64,000 nucleotides of DNA from NCBI RefSeq assembly GCF_026659735.1, contig NZ_JANSKK010000007.1, positions 248,001 through 312,000 of the forward strand, in the 5' to 3' direction. Every line of letters starts with the position of its first letter. The first letter of the stretch is position 1. This document shows, in pieces, positions 29,801 to 42,338 of this stretch. Both the position numbers and the translations under genes were made by a program. The notes beneath the pieces were generated by a model that had not been told where the DNA came from, ran no database searches, and worked only from the letters and a program-made list of their open reading frames with translations. This stretch comes from Staphylococcus pettenkoferi (GTDB taxonomy: Bacteria > Bacillota > Bacilli > Staphylococcales > Staphylococcaceae).

Positions 29801-31159
29801 ATGGCAAAACAACAATTACAGCGAGAATTAAGTAGCCGCCATGTCCAGCTCATTGCCATCGGTGGCGCAATCGGTACAGGTTTATTCTTAGGTGCTGGAC
29901 AAACGATCCACCTCACTGGGCCATCTATCCTATTAACATATATCATCATAGGATTTATGCTCTTCATGTTTATGAGAGGTTTGGGGGAAATATTAGTCGC
30001 AAATACAGGATTTAAGTCTTTTGCTGATGTAACTGCACATTACTTAGGGCCTTTCGCGGGATTCGTAACTGGGTGGACTTACTGGCTTAGCTGGGTCATC
30101 ACTGGTATGGCGGAAGTTACAGCAGTAGCGAAATACGTGAGTTATTGGTTCCCAGAGATACCCAACTGGGTTACTGCATTATTCTGTGTACTCTTTCTCA
30201 TGTTTCTCAACTTACTCAGTGCTAAGTTGTTTGGTGAGTTAGAATTTTGGTTCGCAATCATCAAGGTTGTGACGATTATCGCCTTAATCGTCATCGGTAT
30301 CGTAATGATTATTTTTGCGTTTAAAACACCGTTCGGACACGCATCACTATCAAATATTTACAAACATGGTTTCTTCTCAGATGGGCTCAATGGTTTTATG
30401 ATGTCCTTCCAAATGGCAACTTTCTCATTTGTAGGTATTGAGTTAATCGGTGTGACAGCTGGTGAAACGAAAGATCCGAAGACAATTATTCCGAAAGCAA
30501 TCAATAGCGTGCCTTTACGTATCCTCGTATTCTACGTAGGTGCCTTAGCCGTTATTATGTCCATCATTCCTTGGACACAAATCAATCCAGATGATAGTCC
30601 GTTCGTTAAATTATTTGCGTTAATCGGTATACCATTTGCAGCAGGTATCATCAACTTTGTTGTACTTACGGCTGCTGCTTCATCTTGTAATAGTGGTATC
30701 TTCTCAAATAGTCGCATGCTATTTGGTTTATCTAAAAAAGAACAAGCACCGCCTATTTTTGAAAGCACGAATAAAAATGGTGTGCCACACATGGGTATTA
30801 TCGTATCATCAGCATTACTCTTTATCGCAGCATTTTTAAACTATGTGATTCCGAACTCAACGTTAGTGTTCACATACGTTACAACACTTTCTACTGTATT
30901 ATTTATCATTGTTTGGATACTGATTACACTCGCGTATATTAAGTATCATCATGATAATCCTGAAAGTCATAAGAAAGCGAAATATAAATTACCTGGTGGA
31001 AAATACATGGGTTATATTATACTCGTGTTCTTCTTAATCATCTTTGCTCTCTTATTCGTCAATCAAGAAACAAGAATCGGAATCTATATCACTCCTATTT
31101 GGTTCATTATCTTAATCTTGATGTACTTACGTTATAAAAAAGTAACAAAACAGAGCTAA
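29801..31159 (+). CDS. aapA: Amino-acid permease, D-serine/D-alanine/glycine transporter type
   Basis: A 452-residue APC-superfamily permease with about twelve membrane segments. It has SSRHVQLIAIGGAIGTGLFL at the N-terminus and SFVGIELIGVTAGETKDPK further on. The start at 29801 has AAAGGAG 8 nt upstream; the longer in-frame version from 29735 has no ribosome site. The gene at this place in S. aureus is annotated as a D-serine/D-alanine/glycine transporter, but the substrate is not readable from sequence. Divergent from citZ, with its own terminator. Confidence 0.85.
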   Translation: MAKQQLQRELSSRHVQLIAIGGAIGTGLFLGAGQTIHLTGPSILLTYIIIGFMLFMFMRGLGEILVANTGFKSFADVTAHYLGPFAGFVTGWTYWLSWVITGMAEVTAVAKYVSYWFPEIPNWVTALFCVLFLMFLNLLSAKLFGELEFWFAIIKVVTIIALIVIGIVMIIFAFKTPFGHASLSNIYKHGFFSDGLNGFMMSFQMATFSFVGIELIGVTAGETKDPKTIIPKAINSVPLRILVFYVGALAVIMSIIPWTQINPDDSPFVKLFALIGIPFAAGIINFVVLTAAASSCNSGIFSNSRMLFGLSKKEQAPPIFESTNKNGVPHMGIIVSSALLFIAAFLNYVIPNSTLVFTYVTTLSTVLFIIVWILITLAYIKYHHDNPESHKKAKYKLPGGKYMGYIILVFFLIIFALLFVNQETRIGIYITPIWFIILILMYLRYKKVTKQS

Positions 31160-31219
31160 GTAAACGAAAAAGATGATTCTATACACTAGTTTGATTTGAA
31201 TATCTATCAAATTAATGTT

Positions 31220-31257
31220 GCCTGACCGCATCTACTCGTGTGGTCAGGCTTTCTTAT
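31220..31257 (+). terminator. Terminator of the permease gene
   Basis: GCCTGACC (31220-31227) pairs with GGTCAGGC (31242-31249), followed by TTTCTTAT on the plus strand. Confidence 0.8.
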
Positions 31258-31318
31258 ATCTTAAATGAGCGAAATATAAATACTTAAAATGTACACTTCA
31301 TATTCTATCCATATCACA

Positions 31319-31360
31319 AGAAAAAGTAGGACAAGGAATAAATTCATTCCCTGTCCTACT
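31319..31360 (-). terminator. Terminator of pfkA-pyk
   Basis: AGTAGGACA (31325-31333) and TGTCCTACT (31352-31360), extended inward, form a strong stem followed on the minus strand by TTTTTCTTG. It lies 39 bp after the pyk stop. Confidence 0.9.
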
Positions 31361-31398
31361 CTCATTTTACCTATAGCTACAAACACTTTAACTGTAAA

Positions 31399-33159
31399 TT
31401 AAAGTACGTTTGCGTAACCTTCGAAGATCTTACCTTGGTTAGCATCTACAGTGACTAAAGCGCCCTCTTCGAATTCGTTCGTCGCATTGTCGACACCCAC
31501 TACTGTTGGAATGCCTTTCTCGAGACCGATAATCGCACTTGGAGAAGTAATACCGCTTTCTTCAGTAACTAAGCCTACTGCTTCTTCAATGTAAGGGATG
31601 ATAGACTCATCAACTGAAGTGGTTACGATAACGGCATCAGATAAGTCTTTACCCTCTAAATCGCGTGCATCTTTCGCAATCACTGTATGACCTACAACAG
31701 AGTTACGTCCGACACCTGTACCACTTGCAAGTTCATCACCTACTAAGTGAAGTTTCATCATATTCGTTGTACCTGGTTCGCCTGTAGGAACACCAGCAGT
31801 AATAATGATAAGATCACCATTCTGAACACGTTCTGTTTCTACAGCAGTTGCAACCGCGTTATTGAGTAACGCATCTGTCGTCTTACGTCCTTCTTTCACT
31901 ACTGGATGGATACCCCAGACAATCGCACATTGACGCGCTGTTTCAGGATGAGGTGTCACTGCGATGATATCTGAATGCGGACGATATTTAGAGATCGTAC
32001 GAGCAGTTGATCCACTTTCTGTTGCTGCTACAATCGCTTTTACATTCAAGTTTAATGCGGTATGCGCGACAGAAACCCCAATCGCGTTTACGAGTGAAGT
32101 TTGAACGAGATTTGTACGGTCAGATAATAGCTTTCTATAATCTTGTGCACCTTCAGCAGAAACAGCAATGTTACGCATTGTCTTCACTGCTTCTTCAGGA
32201 TATTGTCCTGCTGCTGTTTCACCTGAAAGCATAACTGCATCCGTACCATCGTAAATAGCGTTAGCTACGTCACTCGCTTCAGCACGTGTCGCACGTGGGT
32301 TGTGTTGCATAGAATCTAACATTTGTGTCGCTGTAATAACCGGTTTTCCTAGTTTGTTACATTGTCTGATTAAATCTTTTTGAACCATTGGTACGGATTC
32401 TGGTGGGATTTCAACACCCATGTCACCACGCGCAACCATTAGCCCATCTGATACTTGAAGAATTTCTTTAATGTTATCGATACCTTCTTGGTTCTCGATC
32501 TTAGGAATGATACTGATTGTGTTACAATTTTCTTCTTCAAGAATCTTGCGAATATCCAATACATCACTTGGGCGACGTACGAAACTAGCAGCGATGAAAT
32601 CGATACCTTGTTCAATACCAAAGTGGATATCATTCGCATCTTTGTCAGTAATACCAGGAAGGTTCACTTTCACTCCTGGTAGGTTCACACCTTTTTTATT
32701 TTTCAATTCGCCTGTGTTAAGTACATCACAGAGCACTTCGCCTTTATCTTTGTCGATACTTTTAACTTGTAGTTCGATAAGACCATCGTCGAGTAGAATG
32801 TAAGAACCTTCATCCACGTCATCAATGAGGTGATCATATGTCACAGAAATCTTGTCAGGTGTACCTTCAACTTCTGTCATGCTCACAACAACTTCTGAGC
32901 CTTTCTCAAGTTCAATCACACCGTCTTTCATGTTGTGAGTACGAATTTCAGGTCCTTTTGTATCAAGTAATATACCTACCGTCTTGTTTAAGCGTTTCGC
33001 AACTTTACGAATCGTATCGATACGTGCTTTATGCTCATCATGATCACCATGTGAAAAGTTTAAGCGTGCAACGTTCATTCCGGCTTTCATCAACTTTTCA
33101 ATCATTTCTTCAGATTCTGAAGCTGGACCAATTGTACAAACAATCTTTGTCTTTCTCAT
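31399..33159 (-). CDS. pyk: Pyruvate kinase
   Basis: A 586-residue enzyme making pyruvate and ATP from phosphoenolpyruvate. The N-terminus is [18 protein letters not shown]; the active-site region has ARGDMGVEI and [13 protein letters not shown]. The last 110 residues form the extra PEP-utilising-like swivel domain found in Bacillus and Staphylococcus ([19 protein letters not shown]), which explains the length above 470. It lies 22 bp after pfkA in a glycolytic operon. Confidence 0.97.
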   Translation of the reverse strand: MRKTKIVCTIGPASESEEMIEKLMKAGMNVARLNFSHGDHDEHKARIDTIRKVAKRLNKTVGILLDTKGPEIRTHNMKDGVIELEKGSEVVVSMTEVEGTPDKISVTYDHLIDDVDEGSYILLDDGLIELQVKSIDKDKGEVLCDVLNTGELKNKKGVNLPGVKVNLPGITDKDANDIHFGIEQGIDFIAASFVRRPSDVLDIRKILEEENCNTISIIPKIENQEGIDNIKEILQVSDGLMVARGDMGVEIPPESVPMVQKDLIRQCNKLGKPVITATQMLDSMQHNPRATRAEASDVANAIYDGTDAVMLSGETAAGQYPEEAVKTMRNIAVSAEGAQDYRKLLSDRTNLVQTSLVNAIGVSVAHTALNLNVKAIVAATESGSTARTISKYRPHSDIIAVTPHPETARQCAIVWGIHPVVKEGRKTTDALLNNAVATAVETERVQNGDLIIITAGVPTGEPGTTNMMKLHLVGDELASGTGVGRNSVVGHTVIAKDARDLEGKDLSDAVIVTTSVDESIIPYIEEAVGLVTEESGITSPSAIIGLEKGIPTVVGVDNATNEFEEGALVTVDANQGKIFEGYANVL

Positions 33160-33181
33160 TATTAAATGACCTCCTGTTTCT

Positions 33182-34473
<1,292 letters not shown>

Positions 34474-35421
34474 TTAGCCTTCGTTCACTTCACCGATACG
34501 TCTAAACTTGTCATAACGCTGATCGAGCAATGCATCTTGGTCTAGAGATTGTAAATCAGCAAGTTGTTGTTCAAATACAGCTTTAATACGTTCAGCTTGT
34601 TGCTCAACGTCTTTATGCGCACCGCCTAAAGGTTCGCGGATAATCTCATCAGCAATACCTAATTGGTGTAAATCATCAGCAGTAATCTTCATCGTTTCAG
34701 CAGCAATCTTCGCTAAACTGCTATCTTTCCATAAAATACCTGCTGCACCTTCGGGAGAGATTACTGAATACGTACTATTCTCTAGCATGAGCACACGGTT
34801 AGCAATACCTAGACCTAAGGCACCACCACTACCACCTTCACCAATGACGATAGAAATCACAGGTACAGACAATGACGCCATCTCGATAAGGTTACGTGCG
34901 ATAGACTCACTTTGTCCACGTTCTTCAGCTGCTTTACCTGGGTAAGCCCCTTTCGTATCGATAAACGTAAAGATAGGACGGCCGAATTTCTCGGCTTGTT
35001 TCATTAAGCGTAAAGCTTTACGGTACCCTTCTGGATGAGCCATACCGAAGTTGCGATAAATATTATCTTTCGTATCTTTCCCTCGTTGTTGACCTACAAC
35101 AGTTACAGCTTGTCCATTCAAATAGCCAATTCCGCCAATCATAGCTGGATCATCGCGGAAAGTACGATCACCATGGAGTTCGATGAAAGAGTCAAAAATA
35201 TATGGAATGTAATCAAGAGATGTTGGACGCTCTTGTAAACGTGCGAGTTGCACGCGGTCCCATGGCTTGAGATTCGTGTAAACCTTTTGCGTTTCACGAT
35301 CGAGTGACGCTTCAAGCATATCGATTTCTTCTTGAAGATCGACATCATTCTTCTCTTGTGATTCTTTTAAGGACTCAATTTTACTTTTAATCTCAAAAAG
35401 TGGTTTCTCGAAATCAAGCAT
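34474..35421 (-). CDS. accA: Acetyl-CoA carboxylase carboxyltransferase subunit alpha
   Basis: A 315-residue subunit of the carboxyltransferase that transfers CO2 from biotin to acetyl-CoA, the first step of fatty acid synthesis. It carries [20 protein letters not shown] and [13 protein letters not shown]. The ATG at 35421 is preferred over 35427: the GAGG site is 9 nt before it and too close to the other. The start overlaps the end of accD by 8 bp, so both subunits are made in step. Confidence 0.97.
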   Translation of the reverse strand: MLDFEKPLFEIKSKIESLKESQEKNDVDLQEEIDMLEASLDRETQKVYTNLKPWDRVQLARLQERPTSLDYIPYIFDSFIELHGDRTFRDDPAMIGGIGYLNGQAVTVVGQQRGKDTKDNIYRNFGMAHPEGYRKALRLMKQAEKFGRPIFTFIDTKGAYPGKAAEERGQSESIARNLIEMASLSVPVISIVIGEGGSGGALGLGIANRVLMLENSTYSVISPEGAAGILWKDSSLAKIAAETMKITADDLHQLGIADEIIREPLGGAHKDVEQQAERIKAVFEQQLADLQSLDQDALLDQRYDKFRRIGEVNEG

Positions 35422-36280
35422 TCTCATTCACCTCTTGATGCATTTTTAATAAATTAGCCAACGTATTGCGCATATCTTTACGATGCACAACTTTATCGAG
35501 TTGACCGTGTTCGAGTAAGAACTCAGAAGTTTGGAAGTCATCTGGCAATTTCTCATTAATCGTCTGTTCGATTACACGACGACCAGCAAAGCCGATGAGT
35601 GCTTTAGGTTCACTGATATTGATATCGCCTACTGAAGCGAAACTTGCAGAAACGCCTCCTGTTGTAGGATTGGTAATATATGAAATATAGAGTAAACCTG
35701 CATCCATATGGCGTTTCAAGGAGACGCTCGTCTTACCCATTTGCATGAGTGAAATAATCCCTTCTTGCATTCGTGCACCACCACTTGCTGAGAAGAGGAT
35801 AAATGGAAGACGTTCTTTCGTACAATGTTCAATGATACGACAAATCTTCTCACCTACGACAGAGCCCATGCTGCCCATACGGAAGCGTGAATCCATGACC
35901 GCTACGCCATATTCAATACCTTCAAGTTGTGCCGTACCTGTTACGACAGCTTCATTCAAGCCTGTCTTCTTCTGGTCTTTCTGTACTTTCTCTTCATAAC
36001 TTGGGAAATCGAGTGGATTCGCTGACGTCATCCCTTTATCAAATTCTTCGAACGTTCCCTCATCAGCAATCGCATTGATACGATCATGTGCCATGAGGAT
36101 GAGATGGTGATCACAGTTGAAACAAACGTTCAAATTCTCAGCTAGTTCTTTCGTATACATAATCTTTTTACATTTTGGGCATTTCGTCATGATTCCAGCT
36201 GGGACTTCATTCTGTTTTGAGTCCGATACTGTCACGTATTTTTTCTTTTTACTGCTTCTGTTAAAAAAGTCTTTAAACAT
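35414..36280 (-). CDS. accD: Acetyl-CoA carboxylase carboxyltransferase subunit beta
   Basis: A 288-residue partner of AccA. The N-terminal zinc ribbon is [13 protein letters not shown] followed by CFNCDHH, and the crotonase-fold core has [19 protein letters not shown] and [16 protein letters not shown]. The start at 36280 (MFKDFFNR) has GGAGG 7 nt upstream; a 16-residue longer frame to 36328 has none. First gene of accDA. Confidence 0.97.
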   Translation of the reverse strand: MFKDFFNRSSKKKKYVTVSDSKQNEVPAGIMTKCPKCKKIMYTKELAENLNVCFNCDHHLILMAHDRINAIADEGTFEEFDKGMTSANPLDFPSYEEKVQKDQKKTGLNEAVVTGTAQLEGIEYGVAVMDSRFRMGSMGSVVGEKICRIIEHCTKERLPFILFSASGGARMQEGIISLMQMGKTSVSLKRHMDAGLLYISYITNPTTGGVSASFASVGDINISEPKALIGFAGRRVIEQTINEKLPDDFQTSEFLLEHGQLDKVVHRKDMRNTLANLLKMHQEVNENA

Positions 36281-36499
36281 CAGTAAACCTCCAATTGCCA
36301 TATGGTAGTAGCTACATGTAGTTACCAAAGAGCATCCTACACTGCAATACTCTTATTTTAAATTAAATTCGGTGAATGAACCTGCATCGGCTATCATCGA
36401 GTCAATCATCTCTTGCATTGGAAAAAGCGAATACATCAACTATATCTCTATAATGGTTCACATCTTCCTCTTACGTAGCTAAGTAAAATATGTATTAGG

Positions 36500-36537
36500 A
36501 AGTTAGGCGTTGAACCCTATACGTTCAACCCTAACTT
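36500..36537 (-). terminator. Hairpin after the malic enzyme gene
   Basis: AAGTTAGG (36500-36507) and CTAACTT (36531-36537), with GTTGAAC/GTTCAAC inside, form a strong stem 13 bp after the stop codon. On the minus strand it is followed by CCTAATACATATTTTAC, so the T-tract is poor. Confidence 0.5.
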
Positions 36538-36549
36538 ACAAGTTTTCAT

Positions 36550-37785
36550 CTATTGATTATTGAGATCTGTTAATTTCATGGTTTTATCATAAACATCTTG
36601 CGGATCAATTTCAATACGTGCTACACCAGAATCCATTGCCGCACGTGCTACTTCACGCGCAACAGATGGTGCGACACGAGAATCAAACGGACCAGGAATA
36701 CAATAATCTGGATCGAGTTCGTCTGAATCAATGAGATTTGCAATCGCTTCAACCGCAGCTTGCTTCATTTCTTCATTGATATGTGTCGCCTCTACATCGA
36801 GTGCCCCTCTGAAGATACCAGGGAATGCAAGCACGTTGTTGATTTGGTTTGGATTATCAGAACGACCTGTACCAATTACTTTAGCTCCAGCTTCTTTCGC
36901 CTCATCAGGATTAATCTCAGGGTTAGGGTTAGCCATCGCAAAGATGATAGGGTCATCTGCCATAGAACGTACCATGTCTTGAGTTAAAATATCGGCAACA
37001 CTCACACCGATAAAGACGTCAGCATCTTGAATGACTTCTTCTAGATCGCCTTCTGTTTTATCACGATTAGTCCATTTCGCCACTTGTTCTTTCGTTTCAT
37101 TCATACCATGGCGACGACCTTCATAAATCGCCCCTTTAGAATCGCACATAATCATGTCACGAATACCATAGGAATATAATAATTTTACTATAGCAATACC
37201 TGCAGCACCAGCACCATTTAAGACAACTTTAATATCTGACATGTCTTTATCAACAATACGTAGCGCATTGATAAGCCCTGCTACAGTGACAATAGCTGTA
37301 CCGTGTTGGTCATCATGAAATACTGGAATGTTCGTTTCTTTCTTAAGACGCTCTTCAATCTCAAAGCAACGCGGTGCTGAAATATCTTCTAAATTGATAC
37401 CACCGTAGTTCGGTTCTAATAATTTCACAGTATTAACAATTTCATCTGTATCTGTTGTCTTGAGTGAAATAGGTACGCCATCGATACCAGAGAAACTCTT
37501 GAATAAGACTGCTTTACCTTCCATAACAGGTATACTTGCTTCTGCACCGATGTTGCCTAAACCTAATACTGCTGTACCATCACTGACTACAGCTACTGTA
37601 TTACGTTTCATAGTATACTCGAATACCTTACGAGGGTCTTCATGAATTTCTTTACAAGGTTCAGCTACACCTGGAGAATAAGCTAAACTCAGTTCGTCTT
37701 TATTTGTCACCTTAACTTTAGGTGCAACTTCGAGTTTACCTTGATTTCTTCTGTGCATCTCTAATGCTTCATCTCTTAAAGTCAT
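36550..37785 (-). CDS. NAD(P)-dependent malic enzyme
   Basis: A 411-residue enzyme that decarboxylates malate to pyruvate. It has SLAYSPGVAEPCKEI near the N-terminus, VFHDDQHGTAIV with the metal-binding aspartate, and the Rossmann motif VVLNGAGAAGIAIVKLL. Length matches the short bacterial malic enzymes such as Bacillus YtsJ. NAD or NADP preference is not clear from sequence. It lies between dnaE and accDA and can supply pyruvate and reducing power for fatty acid synthesis. Confidence 0.93.
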   Translation of the reverse strand: MTLRDEALEMHRRNQGKLEVAPKVKVTNKDELSLAYSPGVAEPCKEIHEDPRKVFEYTMKRNTVAVVSDGTAVLGLGNIGAEASIPVMEGKAVLFKSFSGIDGVPISLKTTDTDEIVNTVKLLEPNYGGINLEDISAPRCFEIEERLKKETNIPVFHDDQHGTAIVTVAGLINALRIVDKDMSDIKVVLNGAGAAGIAIVKLLYSYGIRDMIMCDSKGAIYEGRRHGMNETKEQVAKWTNRDKTEGDLEEVIQDADVFIGVSVADILTQDMVRSMADDPIIFAMANPNPEINPDEAKEAGAKVIGTGRSDNPNQINNVLAFPGIFRGALDVEATHINEEMKQAAVEAIANLIDSDELDPDYCIPGPFDSRVAPSVAREVARAAMDSGVARIEIDPQDVYDKTMKLTDLNNQ

Positions 37786-37929
37786 TTGAACACTCCTTTA
37801 TCTAGCTATTCCAAGTTAACCATCAATATACACTTTTATTACATAACTATCCAGAAATTGACATGCTTCTCTTCTTAAGTGATGTAATAAAAATGTATAG
37901 TGAGGCATTTAATTCAACTACTCAGTATC

Positions 37930-37966
37930 ATAAAAACTGATGGCTGCTCATTGCGAACCATCAGTT
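37930..37966 (-). terminator. Terminator of nrnA-dnaE
   Basis: AACTGATGG (37935-37943) and CCATCAGTT (37958-37966) form a 9-bp stem followed on the minus strand by TTTATGATAC. Confidence 0.8.
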
Positions 37967-37997
37967 AACTATATCATACCTCATACAGTGATTAAAG

Positions 37998-40900
37998 TTA
38001 TACAATTCTTACATCCCGTGGTGAGAATAACTCGAGAAAGGCTTGAATATTCTCCCTGTTACGCTCAATGACACCAATCGGTTCTATCTGTTGCTGTGCT
38101 TGATTGTAATAATAAACGGGTAAATCACGTTCTGTTTCTTGTTGCTTAAGTAACCCTTTCTGTTCCTCATTTTGTAGCGGTTGTCGCACCACGATATATT
38201 TCGCTTGTTTCATCTTTTGTTCTTCAAATTGCTCCACTGACATTAATTCATTGACGATGAGCTGTAACTTGTCGTTACGCGTTTCATATTTACCGTAACA
38301 GATGAACGGTTTGTCATCTTGTAGATCTATCTCATATCGTTTATAGACATTCGGAAAGAGCACACCGTCCAACGTATCTCTACCATCATTCAAAGTCACA
38401 AAGGCCATATTTTGACCTTTTTTAGTACGGATTCGTTTGACTTCATCTATTTGAATGAGCAACGGTTGGTTGTCTTTACTATTCGCAATTTGGAACATGC
38501 CGTATTGTTGTTTTTTCTCGAAAAGCTTCTCCATTGGATGTTTCGTAATATAAAACCCTAGATATTCTCGTTCATAATCACTTAAGACATTGTCTGGCAA
38601 TTCTTCTTTTTCTTCGATATTCACCTTAGGGGTGAGCGTTTCAAAAATAAAGCCATCTTGTTCAACATCACTCACATCATCTAACACTTCATCAATTGAA
38701 TGGAGTAATGTCGCCCGATTAAGACCGAAGTGATCAAAAGCGCCTACCAGAATTAACGCTTCAAGTGTCGAGCGTGTCTTCACACGCTTAGGTAAACGTC
38801 TCGCAAAGTCAAAGAAATCTTTAAATGGACCATTGGCCTTTCGCTCATCAACAATGGATTTCACACTTTGATACCCTACTCTTTTAATCGCACCTAAAGA
38901 TAAATAGATTCCTTTCGGCGTCGCGCGATAGAACCAATAACTTTCATTAATATTAGGCGGCAGAATAGGAATAGATTGGTGTTTCGCTTCATCAATCATC
39001 ATCTTCGTCTTCTGACCACCGCCAATGGCATTCGTTAAGATATTGGCAAAGAAATATTGCGGATAATGGACTTTAAGATAAGCCATGATATAAGCAATTT
39101 TTGAGTAGCTGACAGCATGCGCACGTGCGAAGCCATAATTTGCAAATTTCAAAATCAGATCGAATATTTGAGTACTTACACGATCATTATAACCATTGGA
39201 ACGTGCACCTTCGATAAAGTGTTGGCGCTCACTTTCAAGCACAGATAATTTCTTTTTACTCATCGCTCGACGTAAGATATCCGCTTCACCATAACCGAAA
39301 TTAGCAAAGCGATTAGCTATTTGCATAATCTGTTCTTGGTAAATAATAACCCCATAAGTATTCTGAAGAATAGGTTTCAAGTCAGGATGAATATACGCCA
39401 CTTTAGAAGAATCATGACGACGTGCAATATAAGTCGGTATCTCTTCCATTGGGCCTGGACGATACAATGACGTCACAGCTACGATGTCTTCGAAATGTTG
39501 CGGTTTCAACCGCTTCAACACATTACGAATCCCATCTGATTCGAGTTGGAAGATACCTGTCGTATTACCTTGAGATAATAATTTAAAAACTTTAGGGTCG
39601 TCGAATGGTATATGTTCAATATCTATATGTTGTTTATGATGATACGCCACTTGTTTAATAATTTGATGAATAATAGATAGGTTTCTAAGTCCAAGAAAGT
39701 CAATCTTTAAAAGTCCTAGGCGTTCATCTTCAGTCATTGTCCATTGTGTTAGGACGCCATTATCCCCCATAACGAGTGGCACGTAATGATGTAATGGATG
39801 ATTATTGATAATGATACCTGCCGCATGAGTTGAAGTATGACGTGGCAAACCTTCTAACTTTTTACTAATCTCAAACCATTTCTCATGGCGATAGTTTCTA
39901 TGAATAAAGGCTTGGAATCGCTTGCCTTGTGAGGCTTCCTCTAACGTAATCCCAGGTTTATGTGGAATTAATGAAGAAATTTCATTTAATGTGATATCAT
40001 CAAAGCCCATTATTCGACCCACATCTCGCGCTACAGCACGTGCTTGTAAATGACCAAAAGTCACGATACCTGCAACATGTGAGTCACCATATTTTTCTTG
40101 CACGTAAGAAATGACGCGCTCACGTTTCGTATCCTCGAAGTCGATATCAATATCCGGCATCGTCACCCTCTCTGGATTGAGGAAACGTTCAAAAAGTAAA
40201 TCGAATTCCAATGGATCGACTGTGGTGATATTTAATAAATAACTGACGAGAGAACCAGCTGCTGATCCACGACCAGGACCCACCATGACGTCATGCGTCT
40301 TTGCATAATGAATTAAGTCACTGACGATTAAGAAATAATCTTCAAATCCCATCGTTGTAATAATGTCGTATTCATGTTTCAAACGTTTTTCGTATTGCTC
40401 AGTAGTTAGACCTTTATCCTGTAAGCCTTGTTGGAGAAGTTGCCAGAGATAATCTTTCGAACTGCTGCCATCTGGTGTATCGAATTTAGGAAGTAAAGAT
40501 TGATGATACTCGATTTCAGCATGACATTGATTTACTACCTCTTGCGTGTTCTGCCAAATACTGTCATCTAACGCCAATGCTTTAAGCTCTTCTCGTTGAT
40601 AGAAATGTTGATCTAAATCTTGCGTTTCTTTCACTAAATCTAACTGCGTATTATCTCTAATCGCATGTAAGGCGGGAATCGTATCCATATCCTCTTTATC
40701 TAGGTAATACGCACTTTGCATCCACACTCGAGGTATATCATTAAGCGGTTCACTTTCATGATTGAGATAGACAGTCGCATTCTCTGCGATGGCGTTTACT
40801 AGTGAGAGATCATTGCCTGATACCTTTTTAAAAATAACTATCAAATGTTCGCACTTATTTAATAACCATTCTGTCGGCATCTCTTCCCGCGATTCAAGTT

Positions 40901-41192
40901 GCATATCAGAAGACAGCTGATATAAATCTTCTAACCCTTGATTATCTCGTGCTAGCAAGACAGTTTCTGCACTATCCAAATTGTTAGTGAGATACGTGGT
41001 CATACCGAAAATAGGTTTGATATCTGCTTCCTTACAAGCATCATAGAACTGAGGATAGCCATATAGGACGTTCGTATCTGTAATTGCGAGCGCCTCATAA
41101 CCCTCGTCAGCCGCTTTATTTATCACATCTTTAATACGTATACTAGAGTGAAGTAAATCATATGATGTATGAATATTGAGATGTGCTACCAT
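37998..41192 (-). CDS. dnaE: DNA polymerase III subunit alpha (DnaE)
   Basis: A 1064-residue replicative polymerase, the DnaE that extends RNA primers on the lagging strand in Firmicutes alongside PolC. The N-terminal PHP domain starts MVAHLNIHTSYDLLHSS. The palm has GPGRGSAAGS and the catalytic aspartates in MPDIDIDFED. A helix-hairpin-helix region (about 770-840) and an OB fold (IRTKKGQNMAFVTLNDG) follow. It lies 14 bp after nrnA. The PHP domain lacks some usual metal ligands, so proofreading by it is doubtful. Confidence 0.96.
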   Translation of the reverse strand: MVAHLNIHTSYDLLHSSIRIKDVINKAADEGYEALAITDTNVLYGYPQFYDACKEADIKPIFGMTTYLTNNLDSAETVLLARDNQGLEDLYQLSSDMQLESREEMPTEWLLNKCEHLIVIFKKVSGNDLSLVNAIAENATVYLNHESEPLNDIPRVWMQSAYYLDKEDMDTIPALHAIRDNTQLDLVKETQDLDQHFYQREELKALALDDSIWQNTQEVVNQCHAEIEYHQSLLPKFDTPDGSSSKDYLWQLLQQGLQDKGLTTEQYEKRLKHEYDIITTMGFEDYFLIVSDLIHYAKTHDVMVGPGRGSAAGSLVSYLLNITTVDPLEFDLLFERFLNPERVTMPDIDIDFEDTKRERVISYVQEKYGDSHVAGIVTFGHLQARAVARDVGRIMGFDDITLNEISSLIPHKPGITLEEASQGKRFQAFIHRNYRHEKWFEISKKLEGLPRHTSTHAAGIIINNHPLHHYVPLVMGDNGVLTQWTMTEDERLGLLKIDFLGLRNLSIIHQIIKQVAYHHKQHIDIEHIPFDDPKVFKLLSQGNTTGIFQLESDGIRNVLKRLKPQHFEDIVAVTSLYRPGPMEEIPTYIARRHDSSKVAYIHPDLKPILQNTYGVIIYQEQIMQIANRFANFGYGEADILRRAMSKKKLSVLESERQHFIEGARSNGYNDRVSTQIFDLILKFANYGFARAHAVSYSKIAYIMAYLKVHYPQYFFANILTNAIGGGQKTKMMIDEAKHQSIPILPPNINESYWFYRATPKGIYLSLGAIKRVGYQSVKSIVDERKANGPFKDFFDFARRLPKRVKTRSTLEALILVGAFDHFGLNRATLLHSIDEVLDDVSDVEQDGFIFETLTPKVNIEEKEELPDNVLSDYEREYLGFYITKHPMEKLFEKKQQYGMFQIANSKDNQPLLIQIDEVKRIRTKKGQNMAFVTLNDGRDTLDGVLFPNVYKRYEIDLQDDKPFICYGKYETRNDKLQLIVNELMSVEQFEEQKMKQAKYIVVRQPLQNEEQKGLLKQQETERDLPVYYYNQAQQQIEPIGVIERNRENIQAFLELFSPRDVRIV

Positions 41193-41206
41193 CAGTTCTC
41201 CTCCTT

Positions 41207-42142
41207 TTACAACTTGTTATTGAGCGCAGTAGCAAGTTCGTTGAAACGATCCCAGTCACGTACAGAGACGCCTGAAGCGTTTGGATGACCTCCGCCACCG
41301 AAATCGTTAGCCACATCATTAATAACAATACCTTTTGAGCGAATGCGACAGCGTATATCATTACCTTCATCAACTGCAAAGACCCAAATCTTCAATCTAC
41401 GGATGTCCGCAATCGTATTGACGAATAATGACGCTTCGTTAGGTTCAAGCTCATATTGTTTTAGTATATCTTGAGTGATTTGCACTTTCGCGAAGCCTTG
41501 GTCGTTCAACTCAAAGTTCTGTAAGACATAACCCTGGAACGGCAAGAGTCGTGGATCTTTCTCAGCCATTTGATTTAAAGCTTTCATGTGATCAAAGTCG
41601 AAGCTTAAGAGCTCAGCAGCAATGTGCATCGTATGTGGTGTCGTATTATTGAAGAGGAATCTTCCCGTATCACCGACAATGCCTAAGTAAAGTAAGCGTG
41701 CCACTTCAGCATCGATGATAGATTGATCATTAAAATGTGTGATCATATCATAAATAATCTCGCTTGTTGAAGATGCATCTACATTCACGTAGTTGACTTC
41801 ACCGTATTGATCCGTTGCTGGGTGGTGATCAATTTTCAACACATGGGCACCATTTTGGTAACGCTGGTCACTGATACGTGGTGCGTTTGCTGTATCACAA
41901 ACAATGACAAGCGCATCTTGGTACAAGTCATCTTCTATTTGGTCTGTCGTTCCCATGAAATCAAGTGAAGTCTCAGTTTCTCCTACTGCATAGATGGCTT
42001 TGTCAGGGAATTTAAGTTGCAGATAACGTTGTAACCCTAACTGTGAACCGTAAGCATCTGGATCTGGTCGCACATGGCGATGGATAATCACCGTTTCATT
42101 TTCTTTCACACGATCCATGATTAATTCAAATTCTTTGGCCAT
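41207..42142 (-). CDS. nrnA: Oligoribonuclease / pAp phosphatase NrnA (DHH-DHHA1)
   Basis: A 311-residue DHH phosphoesterase that degrades very short RNAs and dephosphorylates pAp. It has [26 protein letters not shown], the DHH motif in KIDHHPATD, and DHHA1 [10 protein letters not shown]. The start at 42142 ([11 protein letters not shown]) has AGGAGGA 7 nt upstream. A frame reaching back to 42370 runs through a terminator and into the next gene, so it is not used. Paired with dnaE as in other Firmicutes. Confidence 0.93.
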   Translation of the reverse strand: MAKEFELIMDRVKENETVIIHRHVRPDPDAYGSQLGLQRYLQLKFPDKAIYAVGETETSLDFMGTTDQIEDDLYQDALVIVCDTANAPRISDQRYQNGAHVLKIDHHPATDQYGEVNYVNVDASSTSEIIYDMITHFNDQSIIDAEVARLLYLGIVGDTGRFLFNNTTPHTMHIAAELLSFDFDHMKALNQMAEKDPRLLPFQGYVLQNFELNDQGFAKVQITQDILKQYELEPNEASLFVNTIADIRRLKIWVFAVDEGNDIRCRIRSKGIVINDVANDFGGGGHPNASGVSVRDWDRFNELATALNNKL

Positions 42143-42253
42143 TCCAATTTCCTCCTCTATATATTCGCGCCTATGTTCTAAATTATAGTTTTCATGTATT
42201 AATCTCTTTTTAGAATTCTCTTTCATTATATCAAATGTCTGAGCAAGCTCATA

Positions 42254-42299
42254 CAAAACGAGAGTGACCCGAAATGCTTTATAGACGTTTCGAGTCACT
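42254..42299 (-). terminator. Terminator of the CBS-domain regulator gene
   Basis: AGTGAC (42263-42268) and GTCACT (42294-42299), extended by GAAA/TTTC, form a stem followed on the minus strand by CTCGTTTTG. It separates this gene from nrnA. Confidence 0.7.
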
Positions 42300-42338
42300 T
42301 TAATGATTGTATTATAATAACCTACATCAAAATTACTT

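Noticed and set aside
36281..36328. A 16-residue extension of accD
   Set aside because: No ribosome site; GGAGG lies inside it, just before the standard start.
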